DNA of 64,000 nucleotides from Winogradskyella vidalii (GCF_013403955.1 NZ_JABFDG010000001.1:1302001-1366000), one strand, 5' to 3'. Numbered from the stretch's first letter, positions 51,923 through 60,654 are shown. Numbers and translations: made by a program. The notes: generated by a model not told the origin, from the letters alone.

Positions 51923-52228
51923 ATGAAATTAGTCATAGTAACAGCAGTAGAGCAGTTTCAAAAGGAGGTTTTGAATTTGTTCAAAAAAGCAAATATTCAA
52001 AATCTAAGTAGTTCTGATATTGATGGACATAAAAATAGTGCTTCCATAACGATGGCGTCTAGTTGGTTTCCTGGTGAAAAATATGGTAATGAATCCCAAT
52101 TGTTTTTTTCATTTGCAAAAGACGAAAATATTGATGCCTTATTTGAATTGTTAAAAGAATTTAATGCTAATGTAGAAACTAATAACCCTATTAAAGCGGT
52201 TGTGGTTCCTATAGAGAAATTTATATAA
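51923..52228 (+). CDS. Small PII-like/DUF3240-like protein of the RND operon
   Basis: A 101-residue soluble protein with a ferredoxin-like fold: MKLVIVTAVEQFQKEVLNLFKKANI, a middle strand region (ASITMASSWFPGEKYGNESQLFFSFAKDE), a second helix and a last strand ending AVVVPIEKFI. The layout resembles small PII-like proteins found beside RND pumps in gamma-proteobacteria (DUF3240), although no diagnostic ligand motif can be seen. It lies behind the RND pump and before a DUF2892 gene, and may sense ligand or regulate the pump. Confidence 0.6.
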   Translation: MKLVIVTAVEQFQKEVLNLFKKANIQNLSSSDIDGHKNSASITMASSWFPGEKYGNESQLFFSFAKDENIDALFELLKEFNANVETNNPIKAVVVPIEKFI

Positions 52229-52296
52229 ATAGTAAGTTTAGATACTGAAACGAGTTCAGTATTTTAACCTTTCAGGTGAAATAAAAAAAAGAAAAC

Positions 52297-52506
52297 ATGT
52301 TAAATACATATTTTAGAGTTATCGTAGGTACAATGGTTTTGTTAAGTGTTGTACTTACCGTTTATGTGAATCCTAATTGGATGTGGTTTACCGTATTTAT
52401 TGGGGTTAATTTAATTCAGTCTGCTTTTACAAAATGGTGTTTGTTGGAAACTATTTTGGTGAAATTAGGCGTAAAAAAAGAAGGCGGTAGTTGTAAGTCT
52501 TGCTAA
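52297..52506 (+). CDS. DUF2892 (YgaP-like) small membrane protein with CxxC tail
   Basis: A 69-residue protein with two hydrophobic helices (about 6-25 and 28-42) of the YgaP/DUF2892 type. NPNWMWFTVFIGVNLIQSAFTKWCLLETILVKLGVKK is the typical second half with the conserved F/W-KWCL/P motif. It ends GGSCKSC, a CxxC that could carry persulfide or metal. In YgaP this membrane unit is fused to a rhodanese, so it fits a sulfur-linked regulon. Last gene of the RND operon. Confidence 0.8.
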   Translation: MLNTYFRVIVGTMVLLSVVLTVYVNPNWMWFTVFIGVNLIQSAFTKWCLLETILVKLGVKKEGGSCKSC

Positions 52507-52571
52507 CAACGCTTGCCCTCTTTTGTATATAAAGATAGATTTGGGGCTTCTTTATAAACTATGATATCTAA

Positions 52572-54308
52572 TTATATAGTAATTGTATGTCCGGTTTGTG
52601 TGCTATAAGTTTCTGAAAAAACGGTGTCTACAAAGACCCAATTAGAGCTTGTAGCACCAGGACTAAAAGTGACTTCCATATAACCACGTCTTGCAGAATC
52701 AAAATAGTTGAGGTCATCAATAAGTATGGTTATGGCTTGTTGAAAACTTGCTACAAAGCTAGGTTCTGAACCTAAATAAGTATCAAACCCAGGAGATGAT
52801 ACGGATGATGTGGCAAATTCAGTTACTGAAGCATTACCGCTATTAGACACAATATTATTTGACCAAGCATTGTGGGTATCACCCGCTAAGACCACCACTT
52901 TTTTATCGGCAAAGGCTTCTAATATAATTTCGCGTTCGGTAGGGTAACCATCCCAAGCATCTAAATTATATGGCAAGACGGTATTGATTCTTGCTAATTC
53001 GGTTTCTGTAAGTGTAGGGTCATTAGCCTGAACTCTTAATTTGAGTTCTACCAGCTCTCCTAATTGTTGCTGAAAACTAGCCATTGATGAGTCGGAAGCA
53101 GAACCTGTTGCTGTAATTTCGGCTATAATGGTTGTTAAAGCCATTAAAAGTTCTGCCGGAACCATCATTTTTCCCATTAAAACTTGTTGGCCTAAAACTT
53201 GCCATTCAGCACTGTTACCACTAACTTCATTTATAAGCCAGTTCTTTTGTGTTTCTCCTAAAATAGTCCTATTTGAATCTAACCATTCTTGTTGAAAAGT
53301 GCTGGCATCAAAACTACCGGTTGCATCAAAATAGTCGGTTATTACTAATTGTTTATCTCTACCAACTAATCTTGTATCTAACATCACTAGGTTAACTAAA
53401 TCGCCTATTTGGAAACTACGGTAAATGATACTGATGTCATTAGTTTTAGCTGGTAAATATTCGCTATACGCTTGTAGTGCACTTTGTTTTCTGGTTTCAA
53501 AAGATCCTTCATCACTTTGATGATTTTCAGCACCATCTTTATAAGTATCATTGGTGATTTCATGATCGTCCCAAACACATATAAATGGTTTTTTCTGGTG
53601 AAGTAATTTTAGATTTTCATCACTTCTGTATTGTTTATATCGGGTTCTATAGTCATTTAAGGAGATGGTTTCATGTGTTGGAGAATGCGTTCGTCCTAAG
53701 GCTGCGGTATAGGCATTAGTTCCGTATTCATTTTCTCCATATTCATAGATATAATCTCCTAAATGAATAACAATATCTAAGTCAGAATTCGCCATAGAAT
53801 TATACACCGTAAATAAGCCAGCCGCATAATTAGCACATGAAGTGACACCTAATTTTACTTGACTTACACCTCCTGTTGCTAAAGTAATGGTTTCACCGAT
53901 TGGAGAAGTAGTTTCGTCTTCAATATTTATAAAACGGTAATACAGTTTTAAGTTGGCATCTAAATCTTGGATTTCAACAGCTGCTGTAAAATCTCTAGAA
54001 CTATCTGTTACAACTTCACCACTTCTAAGTATTGTAGTAAAATCACTATCTAAAGAAATTTGCCATTGTAAGGTTACAGAAGGTATTGTGGTTGTGTAGC
54101 GTGTCCAGATAATTACCTGTGATTGAGTAGGGTCGAAGCTAGCTACACCCTCATTAAAATTTTGATTTGTAAATCCATTGAAATCTACATCTTCATTTGT
54201 AAAATCGTCATCACTACTACAACTAATAAAGTTGGGAACTAATAAAATACCACCTGTAGCTAGGGCTGCGTTTTTTATGAAATTTCTTCTGCTGAAATTC
54301 TTATTCAT
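52572..54308 (-). CDS. phoD: PhoD-type alkaline phosphatase
   Basis: A 578-residue exported metal-dependent phosphatase. The N terminus carries a twin-arginine motif (SRRNFIKNAALATGG) and then a lipobox-like FISCSS (C about 30). An N-terminal Fn3-like domain (about 45-145) precedes the catalytic part: GDYIYEYGENEYG, VWDDHEITNDTYKDG (a PhoD signature), LDTRLVGRDKQL, and VVLAGDTHNAWSN near 480, giving metal ligands Asp, His and Asn. It releases phosphate from phosphodiesters or phosphomonoesters. Direct repeats of the Pho-box type lie 40-70 bases upstream. Confidence 0.92.
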   Translation of the reverse strand: MNKNFSRRNFIKNAALATGGILLVPNFISCSSDDDFTNEDVDFNGFTNQNFNEGVASFDPTQSQVIIWTRYTTTIPSVTLQWQISLDSDFTTILRSGEVVTDSSRDFTAAVEIQDLDANLKLYYRFINIEDETTSPIGETITLATGGVSQVKLGVTSCANYAAGLFTVYNSMANSDLDIVIHLGDYIYEYGENEYGTNAYTAALGRTHSPTHETISLNDYRTRYKQYRSDENLKLLHQKKPFICVWDDHEITNDTYKDGAENHQSDEGSFETRKQSALQAYSEYLPAKTNDISIIYRSFQIGDLVNLVMLDTRLVGRDKQLVITDYFDATGSFDASTFQQEWLDSNRTILGETQKNWLINEVSGNSAEWQVLGQQVLMGKMMVPAELLMALTTIIAEITATGSASDSSMASFQQQLGELVELKLRVQANDPTLTETELARINTVLPYNLDAWDGYPTEREIILEAFADKKVVVLAGDTHNAWSNNIVSNSGNASVTEFATSSVSSPGFDTYLGSEPSFVASFQQAITILIDDLNYFDSARRGYMEVTFSPGATSSNWVFVDTVFSETYSTQTGHTITI

Positions 54309-54312
54309 GTCT

Positions 54313-54338
54313 AAATAACTTTTTTGCGCAAGTTATTT
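54313..54338 (-). other. Hairpin in the phoD leader
   Basis: A 9-bp perfect stem (AAATAACTT / AAGTTATTT) with an 8-base loop ends 4 bases before the phoD start codon in the minus-strand RNA. It could mask the ribosome-binding region. Confidence 0.45.
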
Positions 54339-54346
54339 TTAACACT

Positions 54347-54375
54347 TCATAAGAGTTTTATGAAATTGTTATGAG
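54347..54375 (-). promoter_or_regulatory. Pho-box-like direct repeats upstream of phoD
   Basis: Read on the minus strand, CTCATAA, TTCATAA and CTTATGA start at 54375, 54364 and 54353, exactly 11 bp apart. Seven-base units of (T)CATAA with 11-bp periodicity are the design of PhoB boxes. The site also contains the palindrome TTCATAA-N5-TTATGAA (54346-54364). Confidence 0.5.
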
Positions 54376-54502
54376 TCAGTAACTACTGGGTTAAGATTAT
54401 TGAGTTATGTTAAGCTAACTTTTAAAAATATTATTGGATTGAGTTTAAAATACTGTAACAAATTAGATAAATTAACGTCATATAGTCGTAAAATCATCAA
54501 TT

Positions 54503-54864
54503 ATGGAATCAAATTATCACACATTAAAACGAACAGACAATCAATTATTGGTCATAACCCACTTATCTCAATTATTAACTTACGCCACAGGTTTTGGAGG
54601 ACTTATTGCGCCATTAATTCTTTGGGCCACACAAAAAGAACAGGTAGAGGGAATGGATGTGCACGGAAAAGCTATTTTGAATTTTCAAATTAGTATATTA
54701 ATCTATTCTATAATTAGTATTCCTTTAATTTTGTAGTTGGATTAGGGATTTTAACTTTAATATTAGTAGCCATCCTGGCCTTTATTATGCCAATTATAAA
54801 TGCCGTAAAAGCAAGTAACGGCGAATTACCATATTATCCGTTGTCTTTTAATTTTGTTAGTTAG
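54503..54864 (+). pseudogene. DUF4870-family gene broken by a frameshift
   Basis: The first frame gives 77 residues (MESNYHTLKRTDNQLLVITHLSQLLTYATGFGGLIAPLILWA ... LNFQISILIYSIISIPLIL) and then stops at 54734. The natural continuation, FVVGLGILTLILVAILAFIMPIINAVKASNGELPYYPLSFNFVS, follows in another frame up to a stop at 54862-54864. A missing T in the T run at 54729-54732 restores a ~120-residue DUF4870 membrane protein with three helices. It is either a true frameshift or a sequencing error in a homopolymer; no standard slippery heptamer is visible. Confidence 0.75.
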
Positions 54865-54887
54865 GAATTTTTTTTAATGGATTTAAG

Positions 54888-54919
54888 AAAGCTTCATCTA
54901 TTTTGGTGAAGCTTTTTTT
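54888..54919 (+). terminator. Rho-independent terminator
   Basis: An 11-bp stem (AAAGCTTCATC / GGTGAAGCTTT, one G-T pair) is followed by a T tract. It insulates the LytTR-box promoter that begins at 54920 from read-through. Confidence 0.85.
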
Positions 54920-54952
54920 ATTTAGAAAAAAATTACTCTATTACAGAAAAAT
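54920..54952 (+). promoter_or_regulatory. LytTR-type direct repeats, kinase operon
   Basis: TTTAGAAAAA (54921-54930) and TTACAGAAAAAT (54941-54952) place AGAAAAA units exactly 21 bp apart, the spacing of paired LytTR binding sites. A -7 box TATGTTTG (54979-54986) starts 34 bases after the second AGAAAAA. Confidence 0.65.
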
Positions 54953-54978
54953 CAAAAAGCGATACTATATTTATAACC

Positions 54979-54986
54979 TATGTTTG
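54979..54986 (+). promoter_or_regulatory. -7 promoter box of the sensor kinase gene
   Basis: TATGTTTG is a perfect TAnnTTTG. It lies inside the longer reading frame that begins at 54903, so translation must start downstream, at the ATG at 54999, about 9 bases after the predicted transcript start. Confidence 0.6.
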
Positions 54987-54998
54987 CTTTTTTTATAT

Positions 54999-57908
54999 AT
55001 GCGTGTTATTTTAAAAAACATATTAATTTTTATACTACTCTTTATATCTCAATTAGTCATAGCTCAAAATCCTGTGACTGAACATATGGCTAAGGTTTCT
55101 AATTTACCAGATATTGAGTTTTATGATATTCTAGAAGACCAAGATAATTATATCTGGCTAGCAGCAGACAAGGGATTATACAGATATGATGGGAAATCGT
55201 ATAAACGTTTTAGTCACCAACAACAAAAAGGGAGTTCATTATTTCAATTAAGATTAGATGAAAAAGGACGTTTGTGGTGTGCCAATATTCATGGGCAAAT
55301 TTTTTATGTTGAAGATAATCAATTAAAACTGTTTTTTGACTCCGGTCATTTAGTGAAAGGACAATTACCATCTTATGTTATTTTAGATACTAAAATTCGA
55401 TTATTTACAATAACTGGAGTTTATGATGTAAATAGAACAACTAAAAAAATCACTAAAATATTTGATGGTATTTGTATTAATCATGCTAATGAGGGAGCAG
55501 TTGATTATGTGTATGTCATAAACTTAGAAAAAAACATAAAAGAACATCGTGTCTATAAATTAGACAAATCTAATAACACTAAGATTTTAGAAATTTTAAG
55601 TACACAGCGTATACAGTCTCCTAAGTTATTTGCATTTGATAGAGAAGTTTTCCTAATGCATAAGAGTAAAGAGGAAAACGTTATTTTTCTTATTAATAAA
55701 ATAAACGATACCTCAAAAAAACTGAATACACCACTTCAATTAAAAAAGGATATTATTTATAATCTTTTAAAGATTGATAATGATTATTGGTTTTTAACAG
55801 CTTCTGGTGTGTTTATTTACACGTTTAATAATGAAGCGTTTACCTTTAAAAAACAGTTGTTTAGTACGGAATCCATTACGGACGTTGAAATAGATTTTAA
55901 TAAAAACTATTGGTTTACGACGCTAGATAACGGGGTATTTGTGTCTCCAAATTTAAATATTAAACATATTGAATTAAATTCTATAAAATCTAAGATAACA
56001 GCATCTTGTGCTTTAGCCAATAATCAATTTGTATTAGCGACCAATGATGGTAAACTTTTATTTCATAACCAATCTAATCATTTTAAAACATTACTATTAC
56101 CACAATCAGTAATAATAGGGAATCTGTTTTACGATGCTAAAGCACAACAATTAATTATAAGTGTTAATGCTTCAGAATCCTATGTGGTAGACCTTAAAAC
56201 GGATAAGATTACTAATACGGTAAATAAATATTCAGTCGCAAAAACCTTTTCAAAAATAAATGATAGTACTCTATTTTACGGTAATTATAAGGAGGGTATT
56301 GTTTATAAAAACACATTTTCTTCAGAAGAAAAAAAGGTTATTCGTTCTAGTCGTGTAAAAACTTCTATAGTTACGGATAGTGCACTTTTTGTGTCTTATA
56401 TTGATGGTGTTTTTAAATACAATTTAAATGCATTTTCATCTGTAGAACTTAAATATAATAAAAACAGTTTGTTGGTTAGTTCTGTTGCTAAAACGGAAAA
56501 TACGGTTTGGTTGTCTACACAACATAATGGTTTGTTGAAATTTGAAAATGACACACTTTCAAAATCGATAATTTCTCTTCCTAAATCTTTAGAAATAAAT
56601 ACAATAAAATCCGAAGATATTTTTTTATGGATTTCTACAGATCAAGGCTTATATAAGTATAATACTAAAACGAAGAGTTTAAAATCGTTAAGTGCTCAAG
56701 ATGGATTAAATACTGCTGTAAATTCTTTTCTTATTCTTAAAGATGTTATTATCATAACCTTACCCAAATCATATTATATATTACCAAAAAGTAAAGGGTT
56801 ATTTAAAGATTTTAAAACGGCTAAAATCAATGTAGAAACGGTAATTATAAATGATCGAGATACCTTGGTGCAAAGTCATTATAAACTTCCATACAATCGC
56901 AATAAAATTAGTGTTAAATTTAATTCAAACGGATTTCAATCTAACCAGCACGTGGTGTACCAATATCGTGTAAAAGAGATGGATTCCACTTGGCATGACT
57001 TACCTGTAAATACACATTTTGTGAATTTTAATAGTCTTTCTAGTGGCACCTATACGTTAGAACTAAAGGCTAAAAATCTTAGTGCTAAAGATGCTATTTT
57101 TACGTCACCAATTACTTTTATAATTACAGAAGCTTTTTGGGAAACCTGGTGGTTTTATACTATAATATTAGGGAGTGCTTTGGGAGGACTTTGGTTGTAT
57201 TTTAGACGACGACTCAAACAAAAAGAAGCACAGCGTATTGTAGAAATAGACAAAGTTCTTGTCGATAAGAAAATTACTAATTTAAGGTTAGAAAATTTAC
57301 GCTCACAAATGAATCCGCATTTTATTTTTAATGCGTTAAATTCTATTCAAGATTATATTGTGTCTAATGAAAAAGAATTAGCAAGCTCGTATTTAGTAAA
57401 GTTTAGCCGATTAATTCGGATGTATCTCGATTATAGTCAGCAAAACGAAATCACCTTACAAGAAGAATTAAATGCTTTAAAATTGTATTTAGAATTAGAA
57501 AAAGTACGTTTTGAAGACGAGTTAGAATATCAAATTCATATAGATTATCAACTAAAAACAAAACAAATAAAAGTGCCCTCGTTATTCATTCAGCCTTATG
57601 TGGAAAATGCTTTAAAACACGGCTTATTACATAAAACAACGGATAGACAATTAAAGGTTGAAGCTAAAATTATTGAAAACAATAACTTACAAATTACTAT
57701 TGAAGATAATGGTATAGGTAGAGCACAATCCGAAAAATTAAAACGCCCTAACCAACAGCACAAACCTTTTGCAACCAAAGCCAATGAAGAACGTGTGCAC
57801 CTTTACAAAAACAAATTAAAACGTAATATAACCATCGCTATTGAAGATTTGTACAATGAAAATCAAACCGCTTCAGGAACCAAGGTGGTTATAACAATGC
57901 CTATATAA
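54999..57908 (+). CDS. Hybrid-sensor-like LytS-type histidine kinase with Reg_prop propeller
   Basis: A 969-residue membrane sensor. Start at 54999 is set by the promoter at 54979-54986 and the signal peptide MRVILKNILIFILLFISQLVIAQ. Residues ~35-620 are beta-propeller repeats of the Reg_prop type (DQDNYIWLAADKGLYRYDGKSYKRF is a typical blade), then a Y_Y_Y domain (about 640-710; YQYRVKEMDSTWHDLPVNTHFVNFNSLSSGTYTLELKAKN). After a membrane helix (about 722-742) comes the LytS/YpdA-like kinase core with QMNPHFIFNALNSIQ (phospho-acceptor H774) and an ATPase domain (QPYVENALKHGLLHK, EDNGIGR). Its partner is the LytTR regulator 7 bases downstream. Confidence 0.92.
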   Translation: MRVILKNILIFILLFISQLVIAQNPVTEHMAKVSNLPDIEFYDILEDQDNYIWLAADKGLYRYDGKSYKRFSHQQQKGSSLFQLRLDEKGRLWCANIHGQIFYVEDNQLKLFFDSGHLVKGQLPSYVILDTKIRLFTITGVYDVNRTTKKITKIFDGICINHANEGAVDYVYVINLEKNIKEHRVYKLDKSNNTKILEILSTQRIQSPKLFAFDREVFLMHKSKEENVIFLINKINDTSKKLNTPLQLKKDIIYNLLKIDNDYWFLTASGVFIYTFNNEAFTFKKQLFSTESITDVEIDFNKNYWFTTLDNGVFVSPNLNIKHIELNSIKSKITASCALANNQFVLATNDGKLLFHNQSNHFKTLLLPQSVIIGNLFYDAKAQQLIISVNASESYVVDLKTDKITNTVNKYSVAKTFSKINDSTLFYGNYKEGIVYKNTFSSEEKKVIRSSRVKTSIVTDSALFVSYIDGVFKYNLNAFSSVELKYNKNSLLVSSVAKTENTVWLSTQHNGLLKFENDTLSKSIISLPKSLEINTIKSEDIFLWISTDQGLYKYNTKTKSLKSLSAQDGLNTAVNSFLILKDVIIITLPKSYYILPKSKGLFKDFKTAKINVETVIINDRDTLVQSHYKLPYNRNKISVKFNSNGFQSNQHVVYQYRVKEMDSTWHDLPVNTHFVNFNSLSSGTYTLELKAKNLSAKDAIFTSPITFIITEAFWETWWFYTIILGSALGGLWLYFRRRLKQKEAQRIVEIDKVLVDKKITNLRLENLRSQMNPHFIFNALNSIQDYIVSNEKELASSYLVKFSRLIRMYLDYSQQNEITLQEELNALKLYLELEKVRFEDELEYQIHIDYQLKTKQIKVPSLFIQPYVENALKHGLLHKTTDRQLKVEAKIIENNNLQITIEDNGIGRAQSEKLKRPNQQHKPFATKANEERVHLYKNKLKRNITIAIEDLYNENQTASGTKVVITMPI

Positions 57909-57915
57909 TACAACC

Positions 57916-58668
57916 ATGAAAGCCATAATTATAGACGACGAAAAACGCGCCAGACACTTACTATCTAAGCTCATAACTGAACATTGTACAAGTATCACAA
58001 GTATTGCAGAAGCGCAAGATTTATCTTCTGGTGTGGACTTAATAAAGTCTTCAAAACCAGATATTGTATTTTTAGATATTGAAATGCCAAATCAGTCCGG
58101 TTTAGATATTTTAGAATACTTTCCAAATCAAATCAATTTTAAAATCATATTTGTCACCGCGTATAACCAATATGCTATTGAAGCCTTCAAATTATCTGCA
58201 GTGGATTATCTGTTAAAACCTGTTGATACTAACGAATTAAAAGAAGCGGTGACCAAAGCCGAAGAAGCAATAAAAGCTAACAATTTAAACGATCAATTAA
58301 ATAAGTTGCGCGACTCTCTAAAGCAGTTATCCATGGATAAAATAGCCTTAGAAATCCCTAAAGGTATCATGTTTGCATCTCATAACGACATTGTATATTT
58401 TGAAGCCGATAGCATGTACACCAAAGTACATTTAATAGATGGCAAACAAAAAACGATTTGCAAGCCCTTAAAGCATTTTGTAGCGCAATTAGAAGGTAAT
58501 GCCATGTTTTTTAAATGTCATCGTTCCTATTTAATCAACCTAAAATACGTAGACGAATTGGTAAAAGATGATGGCGATTATTTATTGATGACGAATAAAA
58601 AACGAATACCTATTTCAAAATCTAAACGCGATCAGTTTTTAGAAGTCATTAAGGAAACATTTTTATGA
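57916..58668 (+). CDS. LytTR-family response regulator
   Basis: A 250-residue transcription regulator. The receiver domain (1-~120) has the acidic pair D7/D8, phospho-acceptor D54 (VFLDIEMPN) and K in LLKPVDT. The LytTR DNA-binding domain (about 145-250) has the typical strand FEADSMYTKVHLIDGKQKTICKPLKHFVAQL and CHRSYLINLKYVDELVKDDGDYLLMTNKKRIPISKSKR. It is cotranscribed with the kinase. Paired AGAAAAA repeats upstream of the kinase and of 58782 and 60721 are its probable sites. Confidence 0.93.
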   Translation: MKAIIIDDEKRARHLLSKLITEHCTSITSIAEAQDLSSGVDLIKSSKPDIVFLDIEMPNQSGLDILEYFPNQINFKIIFVTAYNQYAIEAFKLSAVDYLLKPVDTNELKEAVTKAEEAIKANNLNDQLNKLRDSLKQLSMDKIALEIPKGIMFASHNDIVYFEADSMYTKVHLIDGKQKTICKPLKHFVAQLEGNAMFFKCHRSYLINLKYVDELVKDDGDYLLMTNKKRIPISKSKRDQFLEVIKETFL

Positions 58669-58691
58669 GATTAGCTTAAAATTTCGTTTTC

Positions 58692-58724
58692 ATTTAGAAA
58701 AAAAATCCACAGCTTTAGAAAAAT
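58692..58724 (+). promoter_or_regulatory. LytTR-type direct repeats before the 58782 gene
   Basis: TTTAGAAAA starts at 58693 and CTTTAGAAAAAT at 58713, with the AGAAAAA units starting at 58696 and 58717, exactly 21 bp apart. A -7-like box TTCTTTTG (58752-58759) starts 35 bases after the second unit, as in front of 60721. Confidence 0.65.
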
Positions 58725-58781
58725 CGCTATTAAGAATGGGGGTTTAGTTACTTCTTTTGAAGTCTATTAAACACAATTCTT

Positions 58782-60014
58782 ATGAAAAAAATAATTCTAT
58801 TATTAGTTTTAGCATTATGCTACAATACTTCCAATGCACAATTGGGTAAAATGCTAAAGAAGAAAGCCAAAGCAGCAGTAGAGAAGAAGCTGAAAAACAA
58901 AGAGGAGGCAAGCTCATCTTCAAAATCCGACAATGCTACAGGAATGGTTGGTAGTACTTCAACTTCCAATAAAAATGCATCTAAAACTGAATATACTGAT
59001 GAAGAATTTAAAGCAGAATTAGCCAAAAAATACCCTAACGACCAAGCAAAGCAAGATTTATATTATCAAAAATATCTCGAGAAAAAACAAAAGGAAGCCG
59101 ACGCTAATAAACCTAAAACAGCCTCTAATATAAGTGATGACTTTTTATACATGTCTTATCCTTTTGCAATGACTAAAGGGATGAGTGCTGTTGGTGTAGA
59201 CCGTGTAAAATTAAGACGTCAGATGACTGATATGGGCGATAATATCGATGTGTTACCAGCCCAAGATCCTGATTATGCTTGGTTACGTTTTTTAACAACA
59301 CCAGAATTAGAAGCCATGTCACCAGAAGGTTATATTGGTTATGAGTTAGTATCCGGAATGTTTACCACCAAAGTAGGTGCAGACCGATCACAAACGCTCG
59401 AGCTTGGTACAGGAATGCCAATTTTGGTAAGAGGAATGCTTATTGCAGACGATGTGTTTGTTATTTACGCGGCATCGCATCAAGGTGGTCATGCGTTTAA
59501 TGTACCATCGTATATGCATCAAAAAGATATTACCATTTTAAATGTAATTGGTAAAGGCGAGCAACAGTTTCATTTAGATTGGTTAGAAAAAGCAAAGCCG
59601 ATAGTAATAGAATTTGAAGCAACCTTAAAAGCCAATTATGATGCTGCGGCAAAATCTACAATGGCGGCTATAAAAATGCCCAAAGCAGGAACTATGAATA
59701 GTAACACATCATTAGTAAATTTTGCTAAACAAAATGTGTCTAAAACTATTGAGAAAGATGGTGCTCAACTTTTGAAGTTAAATATAGAATCTAACGATTG
59801 GAGTGTGGTTAAAAACAAATATACAGGTCACATTTTGTACCGTTGGATTAAAGGGGCATTTACCGAAAAAAATAAAAATAACGACTGCTACTTACAAGGC
59901 TTTTTAATTAAGCAACAATATAATGGTAGTGGTTATGGTAGTTCAGAATTTGGTGGGATTATTCATGGACAAATGCCTTACGGCCAAAAAATTAACTGCG
60001 AAAACGCCAATTAA
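58782..60014 (+). CDS. Secreted protein with conserved C-terminal domain (paralogue of 60053)
   Basis: A 410-residue exported protein. A signal peptide (about 1-19, ending SNAQ) precedes a Lys/Ser-rich, helical, disordered stretch (about 20-120, KKKAKAAVEKKLKNKEEASSSS). A middle part (about 130-310) is unrecognised. The last ~75 residues (SNDWSVVKNKYTGHILYRWIKGAFTEKNKNNDCYLQGFLIKQQYNGSGYGSSEFGGIIHGQMPYGQKINCE) recur in the 60053 gene and hold paired cysteines. Its promoter has LytTR repeats at 58692-58724. It is a probable target of the local sensor system. Confidence 0.75.
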   Translation: MKKIILLLVLALCYNTSNAQLGKMLKKKAKAAVEKKLKNKEEASSSSKSDNATGMVGSTSTSNKNASKTEYTDEEFKAELAKKYPNDQAKQDLYYQKYLEKKQKEADANKPKTASNISDDFLYMSYPFAMTKGMSAVGVDRVKLRRQMTDMGDNIDVLPAQDPDYAWLRFLTTPELEAMSPEGYIGYELVSGMFTTKVGADRSQTLELGTGMPILVRGMLIADDVFVIYAASHQGGHAFNVPSYMHQKDITILNVIGKGEQQFHLDWLEKAKPIVIEFEATLKANYDAAAKSTMAAIKMPKAGTMNSNTSLVNFAKQNVSKTIEKDGAQLLKLNIESNDWSVVKNKYTGHILYRWIKGAFTEKNKNNDCYLQGFLIKQQYNGSGYGSSEFGGIIHGQMPYGQKINCENAN

Positions 60015-60052
60015 AACCATAGATGCAATACATCCTAAAAACCTTATAAATT

Positions 60053-60559
60053 ATGAAAAAGTTATTTATACTTCTAACTATTTTAACTATTGGCGCAGCA
60101 CAACCTGTAAATGCGCAATTCTTTAAAAAAGTTAAAGAAAAATTAGATCAACCACTTATAAAAAAGAAGAATAAAAAAATAAGTGAAGAAGAGCTAGAAA
60201 GAAGAAAAAATATTAAGCTACCAGATGCTGGCATTTTAGATAAAGATGAAGCTTTAAAAGCCATTGCAGTAAAAGGTTTAGATGCGTATTATAGTAAGCA
60301 TAGTATGAGCAACACGCATCAATATATTACATCAAACAATTGGTCTACCGTAAAACATAAAGATACAGGAGTGCCTTTATACCAATGGGCTGTAGGTGCT
60401 GTTGTTCAAAGAAATTCAGATGGTCAATGTATGCTTTACGAGTTTATTCTGAGACGCGAATATACAGGAGGTGGTAATTATGGTGATACTTATTTTAATG
60501 GCATAAATAGAGGAACGATTAAAGCGCCTTATGGTAATTATATAGCTTGCGTAGAATAA
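60053..60559 (+). CDS. Small secreted protein sharing a domain with the 58782 product
   Basis: A 168-residue exported protein. A signal peptide (about 1-22, ending PVNAQ) is followed by a basic, helical linker (FFKKVKEKLDQPLIKKKNKKISEEELERRKN, about 23-55), then the shared domain: SNNWSTVKHKDTGVPLYQWAVGAVVQRNSDGQCMLYEFILRREYTGGGNYGDTYFNGINRGTIKAPYGNYIACVE. It aligns with the C terminus of the preceding gene over about 70 residues, including both cysteines. It follows that gene by 38 bases in one operon. The domain is unknown to me; it may be a periplasmic or surface ligand-binding unit. Confidence 0.72.
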   Translation: MKKLFILLTILTIGAAQPVNAQFFKKVKEKLDQPLIKKKNKKISEEELERRKNIKLPDAGILDKDEALKAIAVKGLDAYYSKHSMSNTHQYITSNNWSTVKHKDTGVPLYQWAVGAVVQRNSDGQCMLYEFILRREYTGGGNYGDTYFNGINRGTIKAPYGNYIACVE

Positions 60560-60590
60560 TACCTAAAAGGTATGTACTTTCAACGTTTTA

Positions 60591-60621
60591 AAAGAGTTTA
60601 CAAGATGTAGACTCTTTTTTT
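60591..60621 (+). terminator. Rho-independent terminator
   Basis: A 12-bp stem (AAAGAGTTTACA / TGTAGACTCTTT, one G-T pair) with a 3-base loop is followed by a T tract. It ends immediately before the LytTR repeats at 60622, as at 54888-54919. Confidence 0.85.
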
Positions 60622-60654
60622 ATTTAGAAAAAAATCGAAGTGTTTCAGAAAAAT
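60622..60654 (+). promoter_or_regulatory. LytTR-type direct repeats before the LRR gene
   Basis: ATTTAGAAAAAAAT (from 60622) and GTTTCAGAAAAAT (to 60654) place the AGAAAAA units at 60626 and 60647, exactly 21 bp apart. A -7-like box TTGCTTTG (60682-60689) starts 35 bases after the second unit, followed by AGTCTATTAA, which also occurs at the same place before 58782. Confidence 0.65.

Noticed and set aside
54903..54998. Upstream extension of the histidine kinase
   Set aside because: It contains the LytTR repeats and the -7 promoter box, so it cannot be translated from this promoter.
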